Shown here piece after piece: positions 9,113-19,464 of a DNA stretch of 64,000 bases. Source of the DNA: Cellulomonas aerilata (GTDB lineage: Bacteria; Actinomycetota; Actinomycetes; Actinomycetales; Cellulomonadaceae); contig NZ_BJYY01000013.1 in NCBI RefSeq assembly GCF_007991755.1, positions 310,001 through 374,000 on the forward strand, read 5' to 3'. The notes beneath the pieces were generated by a model, which saw nothing but the letters and a program-made list of their open reading frames with translations, had not been told where the DNA came from and made no database searches. Position numbers and translations under genes: made by a program. Position 1 is the first letter of the stretch. Each line of letters opens with the position of its first letter.

Positions 9113-10051
9113 TCAGGCGCCGGGCGGGTTCTGCGCCGCGGACGCATCCCGTCCGCCGACGCGCGACGCGAGCCCCATCGCGTCGAACGGAGCGCGCACC
9201 TTCACGTCGTTGTCGAAGTAGACGTACACGTCACGGCCCTGCGGAGCCTCGGGGGGCGCGAGTGCTGCGACGCCCGGCGGTGCGGCCACCGGGCCGCCGA
9301 CGAACGCCTCCCCCGCCATCCAGCCGCGCACCTTCGCGGCCCAGGTGTCCAGGGACGGGTCGTCGTACCCGCTGACGTACAGCTCGGTGTCGCCGTGAAG
9401 ACGCACGTAGACGAAGTCGGACGTGACGTCCTCGAGGTGCGGCCACTTGCCGGCGGTGTCGGCCACGACCAGTGCCACGTCGTGCCGGCGCAGGACGTCG
9501 ACGAGCTCCGGCGTGTCGAACGTGGCGTGCCGGACCTCCAGGGCGTGCCGGATCGGCCGGTCGGCGTCGGTGGTGAGCCACGCGCGGTCGTCCAGGCGCT
9601 CGTCGTGCTCCGTCGCCAGCTGGGCCGCGGCGGTGGTCGTCCGCGGGAGCAGGTCGAAGAACCGGTCGAGTCGGTCGGCGTCGAAGCGCAGCAGCGGCGG
9701 CAGCTGCCAGAGCACGGGCCCGAGCTTGGGCCCCAACGCCAGCGGGCCGGAGGCGAAGAAGTTGGCCAGCGGCGTGCGCACGTCGGCCAGCTTCTTCATG
9801 TGCGTGATTAACCGCGGCCCCTTGACCGAGAACACGAACTCGGGCGGCGTCTGCTCGGCCCACCGGACGTAGCTCTCCGGCCGCTGCAGCGAGTAGAACG
9901 ACCCGTTGATCTCGATGGAGGACAGCAGGCCGGACGCGTGCTCGAGCTCCCGGCGCTGCGGCAGCCCCGGCGGGTAGAACGAGCCGCGCCACGGGGCGTA
10001 CCGCCACCCCGAGATCCCGATGTAGGCGCCCGCCGACACGGTGCTCACCAC
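9113..10051 (-). CDS. DUF72 family protein
   Basis: 312 residues. The family has a TIM-barrel-like fold and no established activity. Hallmarks are YIGISGWRYAPWRGSFYPPG at the N-terminus, SSIEINGSFYSLQ, LGPVLWQLPP, and FVYVRLHGDTELY near the C-terminus, then DVYVYFDNDVKV. The start is GTG at 10051 or the adjacent GTG at 10048; neither has a clear ribosome site of its own. A 40-codon ORF with a strong ribosome site ends inside this start, suggesting coupling. Confidence 0.9.
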   Translation of the reverse strand: MVSTVSAGAYIGISGWRYAPWRGSFYPPGLPQRRELEHASGLLSSIEINGSFYSLQRPESYVRWAEQTPPEFVFSVKGPRLITHMKKLADVRTPLANFFASGPLALGPKLGPVLWQLPPLLRFDADRLDRFFDLLPRTTTAAAQLATEHDERLDDRAWLTTDADRPIRHALEVRHATFDTPELVDVLRRHDVALVVADTAGKWPHLEDVTSDFVYVRLHGDTELYVSGYDDPSLDTWAAKVRGWMAGEAFVGGPVAAPPGVAALAPPEAPQGRDVYVYFDNDVKVRAPFDAMGLASRVGGRDASAAQNPPGA

Positions 10052-10167
10052 CCGCCGGCGAGCACGTCGACGAGCCCCACGCCGTGCGTGCGATGGGTGA
10101 CGACGTCCATGACCCGGCGACGTCCGGTGCGCGCGGCGAGGGGCTGCGCCTCCATGACTGACTTCAC
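10045..10167 (-). CDS. Possible 40-residue protein coupled to DUF72 gene
   Basis: Short ORF starting at GTG 10167 behind a strong GGAGG ribosome site 5 nt upstream. It ends with TGA at 10045-10047, overlapping the GTGGTGA start of the DUF72 gene. The product is basic, with RTGRRRVMDVVTHRTHGVG then LVDVLAGGW. It could be a genuine small protein or a leader that couples translation. No family is recognised. Confidence 0.4.
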   Translation of the reverse strand: MKSVMEAQPLAARTGRRRVMDVVTHRTHGVGLVDVLAGGW

Positions 10168-10326
10168 TGCGCCTCCGGGGTCGGGGTTCGGCGCGGTCCG
10201 CGAGCGCCGGCGGCGTGCCCGACGGCGCGGCGGGGCGGGTGGACCGCGCGGCGCCGAGGCGTGGCGCACGCTACCGCGCGTCCTCGACGGCGGCCCGACG
10301 GCGGGCGCGAGGCGGCCGGACGGCGG

Positions 10327-10659
10327 CTAGAGCGCGTCGAACTCGGTGACGCGCGTGCGCCAGTACTCGGCGCCGTCACGCGTGCGGGTGACGAGGCCGG
10401 CGTCCACCAGGGCCCGGCGCAGACCGACCGGGTCGCGGGTCAGCTCCGCCAGCCGGAGGGTCAGGGCCCGCTCCCCCACCGGGTCGTCGACCGGCAGGGT
10501 GCGGCTGGCGACGTAGGCGAGCACGCGGTCGCGGTCCGCCAGGCGGCGCGGCATCACGGGCAGCGTGCCGTGGCGGAAGAACCGGGCGACCGACGCCGGC
10601 GGGGTGGCCGGCGCCGGGTCGCCGACGCCGGTCGGGTCCGAGGAGCGCGCGCGGTCCAT
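10327..10659 (-). CDS. DUF2087 domain protein
   Basis: 110 residues. The C-terminal 75 residues match DUF2087 by pattern: MPRRLADRDRVLAYVASRTL, ALTLRLAELTRDPVGLRRAL, VDAGLVTRTRDGAEYWRT. This is a winged-helix-like module often fused to transcription regulators or MerR-like proteins, so DNA binding is plausible. The ATG at 10659 sits 7 nt after a TACGCT box, indicating a leaderless mRNA independent of the DUF4334 gene just upstream. Confidence 0.8.
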   Translation of the reverse strand: MDRARSSDPTGVGDPAPATPPASVARFFRHGTLPVMPRRLADRDRVLAYVASRTLPVDDPVGERALTLRLAELTRDPVGLRRALVDAGLVTRTRDGAEYWRTRVTEFDAL

Positions 10660-10666
10660 GCCGCCG

Positions 10667-10672
10667 AGCGTA
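10667..10672 (-). promoter_or_regulatory. -10 box of DUF2087 gene (TACGCT)
   Basis: TACGCT, 7 nt spacer, ATG. Fits the recurrent leaderless pattern. Confidence 0.55.
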
Positions 10673-10759
10673 GGTCGCAGCCCGTGCGGGCGCCGCTGCG
10701 ACGGCTGGGCGGCCGCCGTCGGTGGAGCCTGGCCTCGCCTCCGGCGACACCGGGCGCCG

Positions 10760-11374
10760 TCAGCCCCTCGCAGCCGGGCGACGACGGCGGAGCACGAACA
10801 TCAGGGGCGCCGGCTCGCCGCGGATGTCCGCCGCGCCCAGCAGCAGGTCGGGTGCCACGCGGCGCAGGGCGTCGACGATCGGGACAGCGTCGTAGACCAG
10901 CGCGGCGCTGACCACGCCGCGGGTCTGCACCGACCGGATCCGGCCGGCGGGTCGCGGCGAGCGGAGCAGCGGGACCACCGCGCGGAACGCGGCCGGCAGG
11001 CCCGAGCGGCGCAGACCCTGCGGGAACAGCCGGATGAGCGACACCGGCGCCAGGACCGGGTCGACTGGGACGGGGTCGCCGCGACCGTCGCGGAACAGCG
11101 TCGGCCGGACGTGCTCCGGGTCGTCGACGTCCTTGCCGTACCAGCCCATCGCCTCGAGCAGCCCGTCCCAGGGGTGCCCGGTGTGCCAGCCGGAGCCGTG
11201 CCAGCGGCCCACGACCTCCTCGGGCTCGATCGCGGCGCACCGGTCGAAGAACCGCAGCGCGGTGTCGGCGTCGGTGCCGCGCCGGTGCGCGAGGAGCCAC
11301 CGCTCGGCGGCGTCGTCCGGCGCACCGGGGCCCGGCAGCACGTCGCCGGACGGGACGTGTGCGGGCAGACCCAT
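10760..11374 (-). CDS. GXWXG / DUF4334 domain protein
   Basis: 204 residues. The N-terminal half has LRFFDRCAAIEPEEVVGRWH then GSGWHTGHPWDGLLEAMGWY, the GXWXG signature. The C-terminal half contains RSVQTRGVVSAALVYDAVPI, which matches DUF4334 (YDxxPIxDxFR...). Family members are small cytoplasmic proteins of unknown function. The ATG at 11374 is preceded by a GACGCT stretch, a weaker version of the leaderless -10 pattern. Confidence 0.85.
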   Translation of the reverse strand: MGLPAHVPSGDVLPGPGAPDDAAERWLLAHRRGTDADTALRFFDRCAAIEPEEVVGRWHGSGWHTGHPWDGLLEAMGWYGKDVDDPEHVRPTLFRDGRGDPVPVDPVLAPVSLIRLFPQGLRRSGLPAAFRAVVPLLRSPRPAGRIRSVQTRGVVSAALVYDAVPIVDALRRVAPDLLLGAADIRGEPAPLMFVLRRRRPAARG

Positions 11375-11420
11375 GCGGTGAGCGTCACCCCGCCGGGCGG
11401 GCCCCGCAACCGGCGGCCGC

Positions 11421-13376
<1,956 letters not shown>

Positions 13377-13383
13377 GCCCACC

Positions 13384-13389
13384 AGGGTA
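13384..13389 (-). promoter_or_regulatory. -10 box of recQ (TACCCT)
   Basis: TACCCT, 7 nt spacer, GTG start of recQ. It decides the start against longer upstream reading. Confidence 0.55.
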
Positions 13390-13462
13390 CGAGCCGGTCC
13401 GCGCCGGGGCGGACCGCTGTCGACAGGCGTCGGCTGCCTCGCGAGCGGCCCAGCTGCCGGCG

Positions 13463-13840
13463 TCAGTCGAGCAGGAACAGGCAGAACGGGTGCCCGTCGG
13501 GATCCAGGTGCACGCGGACGTCGTCCTGCGGCTGGTAGGCGGCCAGCTCCGCGCCGGCCTCCGCGGCGTGGGCGCACGCGGCCTCCAGGTCCCGGACGCC
13601 GATGTCGAGGTGGACCGACATCTGCTGGTCGCCCGGGCCGGCCGGCCACACCGGTCGCCGGTACGCGGTCTCCGTCTGGAACGACAGGCCGGCCCCGCCG
13701 TCCGGTGAGCGCAGCGTGACCCAGTCCGGCTCGTCGGTGCCGATCGGCCAGCCCAGCAGCCGCCTGTAGAAGGCGGCGAGGGCGCGGGGGTCGGGCGTGT
13801 CCAGCACGATGCCGGACAGCGTGAGCCGGGGGGCGTCCAT
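13463..13840 (-). CDS. VOC family (glyoxalase/bleomycin-resistance-like) protein
   Basis: 125 residues with the beta-alpha-beta-beta-beta vicinal oxygen chelate layout: [40 protein letters not shown], then [20 protein letters not shown] and [13 protein letters not shown]. The His in SVHLDI and the DPDGHPFC motif are typical metal or fold positions. The substrate is unknown. The ATG at 13840 has GAGG upstream. Divergent from cstA. Confidence 0.85.
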   Translation of the reverse strand: MDAPRLTLSGIVLDTPDPRALAAFYRRLLGWPIGTDEPDWVTLRSPDGGAGLSFQTETAYRRPVWPAGPGDQQMSVHLDIGVRDLEAACAHAAEAGAELAAYQPQDDVRVHLDPDGHPFCLFLLD

Positions 13841-13992
13841 GAGGCTCCTCGAGGTCGACGTCGTCCGGCGCAGCATGCCCGCGCCGCCGGTCCGGGCGCC
13901 AGGCAGGCGGGGCCCCGGGCCGTGCCCGGCGGCCCGCCGCGGGGCATTCCGGCGCGCCGTCCCGTCGACGCGAGCGGCGGGGCGCACGTCAC

Positions 13993-13998
13993 TAGGGT
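13993..13998 (+). promoter_or_regulatory. -10-like box upstream of cstA (TAGGGT)
   Basis: TAGGGT 52 nt before the cstA GTG. The leader between carries GGGGGAG just before the start. Confidence 0.45.
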
Positions 13999-14049
13999 GG
14001 GCGACGGTGGCGCCCGACTCCTCGGCCGCACCGATCTCGAGGGGGAGAC

Positions 14050-16341
14050 GTGGGCGCGTACAGCAGTGATCGGCCGGGCCGGGCCGGCCGCGACGTCGGA
14101 GACGTCCTCGAGCAGGACCCCAGCCTTCCGCCGGTCGCCCTGGACGACGACGTCCTGGACGCCCAGGACCGCCGCTGGACCCCCGTGCGCATCGCCGTGT
14201 GGGCCGCGATCGCGCTGCTCGGCGGGGTCGCCTGGGTGGTGCTGGCGGTCGTGCGCGGGGAGACGGTCAACGCCATCTGGTTCGTCTTCGCGGCGGTCTG
14301 CACCTACCTCATCGCGTACCGCTTCTACTCCCGCTACATCGAGAAGCACCTGCTGCGACCCGACGACCGCCGGGCGACGCCCGCGGAGTACAAGGCCGAC
14401 GGCAAGGACTACGTCGCCACCGACCGGCGCGTGCTCTACGGGCACCACTTCGCCGCGATCGCCGGTGCCGGTCCGCTGGTCGGGCCCGTGCTGGCCGCCC
14501 AGATGGGCTACCTGCCCGGGACGATCTGGATCATCGTCGGGGTCGTCCTGGCCGGAGCCGTGCAGGACTACCTCGTCATGTTCTTCTCGATGCGCCGCGG
14601 TGGCCGCTCGCTGGGGCAGATGGCGCGGGACGAGCTCGGCGTCATCGGCGGCACCGCCGCCCTGGTGGCGACGCTCGTCATCATGATCATCATCGTGGCG
14701 ATCCTCGCCCTGGTCGTGGTCAACGCCCTGGCGGAGAGCCCGTGGGGCGTGTTCTCGGTGTCGATGACCATCCCGATCGCCCTGTTCATGGGCTGCTACC
14801 TGCGGTTCTGGCGTCCCGGCAAGGTCACCGAGGTCTCCCTCATCGGCTTCGTGCTGCTGATGGCCGCGATCATCGGCGGCGGCGCCATCGCCGAGACCGC
14901 GTGGGGCGCCGAGCTGTTCACGCTGGACAAGGTGACCATCGCCTGGGCGATCGTCGTCTACGGCTTCGTCGCCGCCGTGCTGCCGGTCTGGCTCCTGCTC
15001 GCGCCGCGTGACTACCTGTCGACCTTCATGAAGATCGGCACGATCGTCATGCTCGCCGTCGCGATCGTCCTGGTCCGGCCGACCCTCGAGGTGCCGGCAA
15101 TCGAGCCGCTCGCCGCCGGCGGGCAGGGCCCGGTCGTCGCCGGCCCCCTGTTCCCGTTCCTCTTCGTCACCATCGCCTGCGGCGCCCTGTCCGGGTTCCA
15201 CGCGCTGATCTCGTCCGGCACGACGCCCAAGCTCCTCGAGAAGGAGCGCCAGACGCGCTTCATCGGCTACGGCGGCATGCTCATGGAGTCGTTCGTCGCG
15301 ATCATGGCGCTGGTCGCCGCGCTCTCCATCGACCGGGGCATCTACTTCGCGATGAACTCCTCGGCCGCCGCGACGGGCGGCACCGTCGAGGGCGCCGCCG
15401 CGTTCGTCAACGGGCTGGGCCTCACCGGGGTCGACGTGACGCCCGAGCTGCTCGCCCAGACGGCGTCCGACGTCGGCGAGGAGTCCATCGTCTCGCGCAC
15501 CGGCGGGGCGCCCACGCTGTCCGTCGGGCTGGCGAACATCATGGCCCAGCTCGTCGGGGGCCGCGGGCTGATGGCGTTCTGGTACCACTTCGCGATCATG
15601 TTCGAGGCGCTGTTCATCCTCACCGCCGTCGACGCCGGCACCCGTGTCGCCCGGTTCATGCTGCAGGACAGCATCGGCAACTTCGTGCCGCGGTTCCGCG
15701 ACACCTCCTGGCGCGTGGGCGCGTGGCTCGCGACGGCGGTCATGGTCGCCGCCTGGGGCGCCGTCCTGCTCATGGGCGTCACCGACCCGCTCGGTGGGAT
15801 CAACACCCTGTTCCCGCTGTTCGGCATCGCCAACCAGCTGCTCGCGGCGATCGCGCTGGCGGTGTGCCTGGCGATCGTCGCCAAGCGAGGCCTGTTCCGG
15901 TACCTGTGGGTCGTGGCGCTCCCGCTCGCGTTCGCGTCGGTGGTCACCATCACCGCGTCGTTCCACAAGATCTTCTCGGACGTCCCGGCGATCGGGTACT
16001 TCGCGCAGAACCGGGCGTTCCGCGACGCCCGGGCGGCCGGCGAGACGACGTTCGGCACGGCCGCCACGCCCGAGGCGATGGACGCCGTCATCCGCAACAC
16101 GATGATCCAGGGCGTGCTGTCGATCCTGTTCGTGACGCTGTCGATCATCGTCATCGCGACCGCGCTGTGGGCCACGTGGCGGGCGTACCGCTCGGGCTCC
16201 AGCGCGACGAGCGAGGACGACGCCGTCCCGTCGCGGATCTTCGCCCCGGCCGGCCTGCTCCCCACACCGGCCGAGAAGGAGCTCGAGACGCAGTGGGCCG
16301 CGGTGCCGGCGGACCGCCGGCCGGTCCGGACGGGGCACTGA
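14050..16341 (+). CDS. cstA: Carbon starvation protein CstA (peptide/pyruvate transporter family)
   Basis: 763 residues. Large inner-membrane transporter; CstA/BtsT relatives take up peptides or pyruvate. Recognised by YRFYSRYIEKHLLRPDD, HHFAAIAGAGPLVGPVLAAQ, the many helices (about 16), LISSGTTPKLLEKERQTRFI and PLFGIANQLLAAIAL. The GTG at 14050 has a GGGGGAG ribosome site. The stop overlaps the ybdD-like start (TGATG). The cstA-ybdD pairing is the normal arrangement in this family. Confidence 0.95.
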   Translation: MGAYSSDRPGRAGRDVGDVLEQDPSLPPVALDDDVLDAQDRRWTPVRIAVWAAIALLGGVAWVVLAVVRGETVNAIWFVFAAVCTYLIAYRFYSRYIEKHLLRPDDRRATPAEYKADGKDYVATDRRVLYGHHFAAIAGAGPLVGPVLAAQMGYLPGTIWIIVGVVLAGAVQDYLVMFFSMRRGGRSLGQMARDELGVIGGTAALVATLVIMIIIVAILALVVVNALAESPWGVFSVSMTIPIALFMGCYLRFWRPGKVTEVSLIGFVLLMAAIIGGGAIAETAWGAELFTLDKVTIAWAIVVYGFVAAVLPVWLLLAPRDYLSTFMKIGTIVMLAVAIVLVRPTLEVPAIEPLAAGGQGPVVAGPLFPFLFVTIACGALSGFHALISSGTTPKLLEKERQTRFIGYGGMLMESFVAIMALVAALSIDRGIYFAMNSSAAATGGTVEGAAAFVNGLGLTGVDVTPELLAQTASDVGEESIVSRTGGAPTLSVGLANIMAQLVGGRGLMAFWYHFAIMFEALFILTAVDAGTRVARFMLQDSIGNFVPRFRDTSWRVGAWLATAVMVAAWGAVLLMGVTDPLGGINTLFPLFGIANQLLAAIALAVCLAIVAKRGLFRYLWVVALPLAFASVVTITASFHKIFSDVPAIGYFAQNRAFRDARAAGETTFGTAATPEAMDAVIRNTMIQGVLSILFVTLSIIVIATALWATWRAYRSGSSATSEDDAVPSRIFAPAGLLPTPAEKELETQWAAVPADRRPVRTGH

Positions 16342-16589
16342 TGGCGCGCGAGGTCGTGACGCCGGTCGCCGTCCTGGACGCCGTCCGGCGGTCGGTCGGT
16401 GCCGGGCTGCACGACCTCGCGCGCATCTGGCGGGGCGTCGTCGGCGAGGACGCCTACGAGCGGTACTGCGACCACGTCCGGGCCGAGCGGGCGGCCGGCG
16501 AACCGGACCACCCGTGCCTGACCGAGCGGGAGTTCTGGCGGGACCGCACCGACCGGCAGGACGCCAACCCGCAGGGCCGGTGCTGCTGA
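16341..16589 (+). CDS. YbdD/YjiX family small protein
   Basis: 82 residues. Signature SVGAGLHDLARIWRGVVGED with YERYCDHVRAERA and LTEREFWRDRTDRQDANPQG. This family accompanies cstA/btsT genes, but its function is not established. It starts on the last base of the cstA stop codon, so it is translationally coupled. It ends with RCC. Confidence 0.92.
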   Translation: MAREVVTPVAVLDAVRRSVGAGLHDLARIWRGVVGEDAYERYCDHVRAERAAGEPDHPCLTEREFWRDRTDRQDANPQGRCC

Positions 16590-16626
16590 CGGGCGGTGCC
16601 GGACGGCGACGGCGACGGGGAGCTGC

Positions 16627-17943
16627 TCATCTCGGTGCTGGTCGACCGGACCGCCGCGCTGCGGGGAGTGCACCCGGTGGAGGCTTGCCGGCGGCCCCGG
16701 GCGTGGCCGGGGGCTCCGGGCCCGCCTCGGTCAGCTCGGCGCGCCGCCGCTCGAGGAACGTCCGCTCCACCCGGTTCTCGCACCGCTCGATCGCCTCGGC
16801 GTAGGCGGCGTCCGCCTCGGCGGTGCGCCCGACGCGTCGCAGCAGGTCCGCCCGGACTGCGTGCACCAGGTGGCCCCGCAGCCCGAGCCGGTCCACCAGC
16901 TCCAGCCCGGCCGCCGGCCCGTCGACCTCCGCGACGGCGACGGCCCGGTTGAGCTCGACGACCGGGCCGGGTGCGAGTCGCAGCAGGTGCTCGTAGAGCA
17001 GGACGACCTGCCGCCAGTCGGTCCCCGCGGCGTCCGGCGCGTCGCTGTGGACGGCGGCGATCGCCGCCTGCAGCTGGTACGGCCCGGGACGGTCCAGCCG
17101 CAGGCAGCGGCGCACCAGCCGCTGCCCCTCCTCCACCAGGGCGCGGTCCCACCGGGAACGGTCCTGCTCGGCGAGCAGCACCAGGTCGCCGCCCGCCGTC
17201 ACACGCGCCGGACGGCGCGCCTGGGTGAGCAGCATGAGTCCGAGGAGCCCGAGCGCCTCCGGCTCGTCCGGCATGAGCTCGGCGAGCAGGCGACCGAGCC
17301 GGACGGCCTCGGCGGCCAGGTCGTCGCGGGCCAGTGCGTCGCCCGCGGTCGCCGTGTGCCCCTCGGTGAAGATCAGGTGCACGACCGTGAGCACGGCCGA
17401 GAGGCGGTCCGGCAGCTCGGCGTCGTCCGGCACCCGGTACGGGATGCGGGCGTCACGGATCTTGCCCTTCGCCCGGACGAGCCGTTGCGCCATGGTCGCC
17501 TCCGGGACGCCGAACGCCCGGGCGATCTCCGGGGTGGTCAGCCCGCCGATCAGGCGCAGGGACAGGGCGACCCGGGCCGCGGGCGACAGCGCCGGGTGGC
17601 AGCACGTGAACAGCAGGCGCAGCCGGTCGTCGTGCACGGGTCCCTCCTCGGGGCGGGGGTCGCGCGCGTGCAGCAGCAGGGCCTGGGCGTGCCGGTCGTG
17701 CCGGGACGCCTCGCGGCGCAGGCGGTCGATGGCACGGCGGCGGGCCGTGGTGAGGATCCAGCCCGTGGGGCTGGGCGGCACCCCGTCGGCCGGCCACCGC
17801 TCGAGTGCCGCGGCGAAGGCGTCCTGCACGGCGTCCTCGGCCACGCACAGGTCACCGAAGGCCCGGGTCAGGACCGCGACGGCGCGGCCGTGCTCGGCAC
17901 GGAACACGTCCGCCACCACCTGCGGCCCGACCTCCTCCGTCAC
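16627..17943 (-). CDS. ECF sigma factor with C-terminal TPR-type extension (ECF42-like)
   Basis: 438 residues. Residues 1-170 hold sigma2 ([18 protein letters not shown]) and sigma4 ([20 protein letters not shown]). A long helical extension of about 230 residues follows, with TPR-like segments ([40 protein letters not shown]). This architecture, next to a DGPF/YCII protein, defines ECF42. No anti-sigma gene is present; the extension is thought to control activity in this group. The GTG at 17943 is 5 nt after the YCII stop. A GTG at 17919 or 17916 with GGAGGAGG upstream is an alternative start. Confidence 0.9.
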   Translation of the reverse strand: MTEEVGPQVVADVFRAEHGRAVAVLTRAFGDLCVAEDAVQDAFAAALERWPADGVPPSPTGWILTTARRRAIDRLRREASRHDRHAQALLLHARDPRPEEGPVHDDRLRLLFTCCHPALSPAARVALSLRLIGGLTTPEIARAFGVPEATMAQRLVRAKGKIRDARIPYRVPDDAELPDRLSAVLTVVHLIFTEGHTATAGDALARDDLAAEAVRLGRLLAELMPDEPEALGLLGLMLLTQARRPARVTAGGDLVLLAEQDRSRWDRALVEEGQRLVRRCLRLDRPGPYQLQAAIAAVHSDAPDAAGTDWRQVVLLYEHLLRLAPGPVVELNRAVAVAEVDGPAAGLELVDRLGLRGHLVHAVRADLLRRVGRTAEADAAYAEAIERCENRVERTFLERRRAELTEAGPEPPATPGAAGKPPPGALPAARRSGRPAPR

Positions 17944-17947
17944 GGGG

Positions 17948-18346
17948 TCAACCGACGGCGTGGGCCGCATCGACCACGCCGTGCGGGCCGGCCGGGTCGT
18001 CCGCGCCGTCGACGAAGGGCCGGACCTCGATGTGGAGCGTGGTGGCACGCGCCAGCCGGCGCCCCCACTCCAGGGCGGCGTCCAGGTGCGGTGCGTCGAT
18101 GACCGTGAACCCGCCCAGGTGCTCGCGCGCCTCGGCGTACGGTCCGTCCGTCATCAGCACCTCGTCGCCCGCCGGCCGCAGCACCGTCGCGGTGCTCGCC
18201 GGGTGCAGGCCGCCGGAGAACACCCAGACCCCGGCGGAGCGCATCTCGGCGTCCAGGGCGTCGACGTCAGCCATGATCCTCTCGAGGTCGGCGGCCGCCG
18301 GGGCGGGTCCGTCGGGCTGGTACACGCTGAGCAGGTACTGGGACAT
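17948..18346 (-). CDS. YCII-related (DGPF) domain protein
   Basis: 132 residues. [20 protein letters not shown] at the start, [18 protein letters not shown] for the DGPF-type motif (here DGPY), then [18 protein letters not shown]. It has a ferredoxin-like YCII fold, with unknown ligand or activity. It is the usual partner and target of ECF42 sigma factors and is co-transcribed with one here (gap 4 nt). The ATG at 18346 has AAGGAG 7 nt upstream. A TGTCGA-N17-CGTC promoter lies in front. Confidence 0.9.
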   Translation of the reverse strand: MSQYLLSVYQPDGPAPAAADLERIMADVDALDAEMRSAGVWVFSGGLHPASTATVLRPAGDEVLMTDGPYAEAREHLGGFTVIDAPHLDAALEWGRRLARATTLHIEVRPFVDGADDPAGPHGVVDAAHAVG

Positions 18347-18395
18347 CGTGGCTCCTTGCGTCGTGGCCGGCCTCGTGCCGGCCTGTCACCCTCTG

Positions 18396-18422
18396 GACGA
18401 ACGGTCCGGACCGGGATCGACA
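18396..18422 (-). promoter_or_regulatory. Candidate ECF42 autoregulated promoter (TGTCGA-N17-CGTC)
   Basis: On the minus strand TGTCGA (18422-18417), 17 nt, then CGTC (18399-18396), about 50 nt upstream of the YCII ATG. This fits the motif I recall for ECF42 target promoters, consistent with self-activation of this two-gene unit. The spacer contains the perfect palindrome CGGTCCGGACCG (18402-18413). Confidence 0.6.
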
Positions 18423-18438
18423 TCCCGCCGCCGCCGGC

Positions 18439-19356
18439 TCAGCGCGGGCGGGACCGCGGTCGCCGCACGGTCGGCGCGGCCACCGGCACCGCCCGCTCCC
18501 CCGTCGCCCAGTGGCCGGGGTGGTCGAGCGACGGCGAGGTCCGGGTACGGGCGTCGCCCCGGGCCGACTCCAGCTGGGACCCGGTGAGGAACAGGCACCC
18601 GGTCAGGTCCGCGCCGCGCAGGTCCGCACCGCGCAGGTCCGCCCCGACGAGGTCCGCGCCGCGCAGGTCGGAGTCCCGCAGGTCGGCGCCGACCAGCAGC
18701 GCGCCGCCCAGGTCCGCACCGCGCAGGTCCGCACCGCTCAGCCGGGCTCCCAGCAGGTCGGCGCCGCGCATCCGCCGGCGCGGCGGGACGTCACCGCGGA
18801 CCAGCGCGCTCGCCTCGCGCAGCAGCACGGCGACCTCCGCGCGCAGCGTGTCGACGTCCAGGGCGAGCAGCTCGTCCGGCGTCCCGCACGACAGCCGGTC
18901 GGTCCGCTCGACGGCATCGGCCAGGGCGCCGCGCAGGGCCGCGCCGTCGGTCCTGCCCCCCACCACGGCGAGCGCCTCGGCGAGGTACCGGAGCAGCTCC
19001 TGCAGGCGGCGCACCACCGGGAACACCGCGAACATCCCGGCCGCCACCGCGGGGCCCTCGCGCCAGTCACGCCCGCCGAAGACGACCTGGGTGACCTTCT
19101 GGCCCGCCCCGAAGCAGTCGTAGACGACGCACCCGGGGAACCCGCGCGGGCGCAGCTCGGTGTGGATGCCGCAGCGCGAGTCCTCCGCCAGGTGCGGGCA
19201 CGGGGTGCCGGCGGGCTTGTCGATCGCGAAGTCCGACGACGCCGCGAACGCCGGGACCACGCAGCACAGCCCGACGCAGCGCGCGCAGTCGGCCCGCAGG
19301 CCCGGGTCGCGGCGCGGGTCCGCCGGTGGGGCGGTGGGCTCGGGGACGTCGGGCAC
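18439..19356 (-). CDS. Cysteine-cluster (YkgJ-like) plus pentapeptide-repeat fusion protein
   Basis: 305 residues. The N-terminal part has eight cysteines (C24, C27, C31, C32, C53, C62, C76, C81) in the pattern CARCVGLCC...CPHL...CGIH...GCVVYDC, a putative Zn or Fe-S binding cluster domain. Residues about 95-190 are helical. From about residue 193 ([20 protein letters not shown]) some 14 pentapeptide units A(D/N)LRG form a right-handed quadrilateral beta-helix. A low-complexity basic tail ends the protein. Function unknown. GTG start at 19356; a 10-bp tandem repeat lies directly upstream. Confidence 0.85.
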   Translation of the reverse strand: MPDVPEPTAPPADPRRDPGLRADCARCVGLCCVVPAFAASSDFAIDKPAGTPCPHLAEDSRCGIHTELRPRGFPGCVVYDCFGAGQKVTQVVFGGRDWREGPAVAAGMFAVFPVVRRLQELLRYLAEALAVVGGRTDGAALRGALADAVERTDRLSCGTPDELLALDVDTLRAEVAVLLREASALVRGDVPPRRRMRGADLLGARLSGADLRGADLGGALLVGADLRDSDLRGADLVGADLRGADLRGADLTGCLFLTGSQLESARGDARTRTSPSLDHPGHWATGERAVPVAAPTVRRPRSRPR

Positions 19357-19390
19357 GGGGTCAGTCTCCCGCAGGGCGGCGCACGCCAGC

Positions 19391-19440
19391 GCAGGGCAGC
19401 GCAGGGCAGCGCAGGGCAGCGCAGGGCAGCGCAGGGCAGG
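19391..19440. repeat. 10-bp tandem repeat (GCAGGGCAGC), five copies
   Basis: Five head-to-tail copies of GCAGGGCAGC (last ends in G), preceded by a partial copy. It sits between the ABC permease stop and the start of the cysteine-cluster/pentapeptide gene, where that gene's promoter or leader would be. Confidence 0.9.
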
Positions 19441-19464
19441 ACGGGCCGAGGCCGTCCTGGGCGG

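Noticed and set aside
18600-18780. Regular short repeats resembling a small repeat array
   Set aside because: They are the DNA of pentapeptide repeats (ADLRG) within a coding frame; there are no unique spacers, so it is not a CRISPR array.
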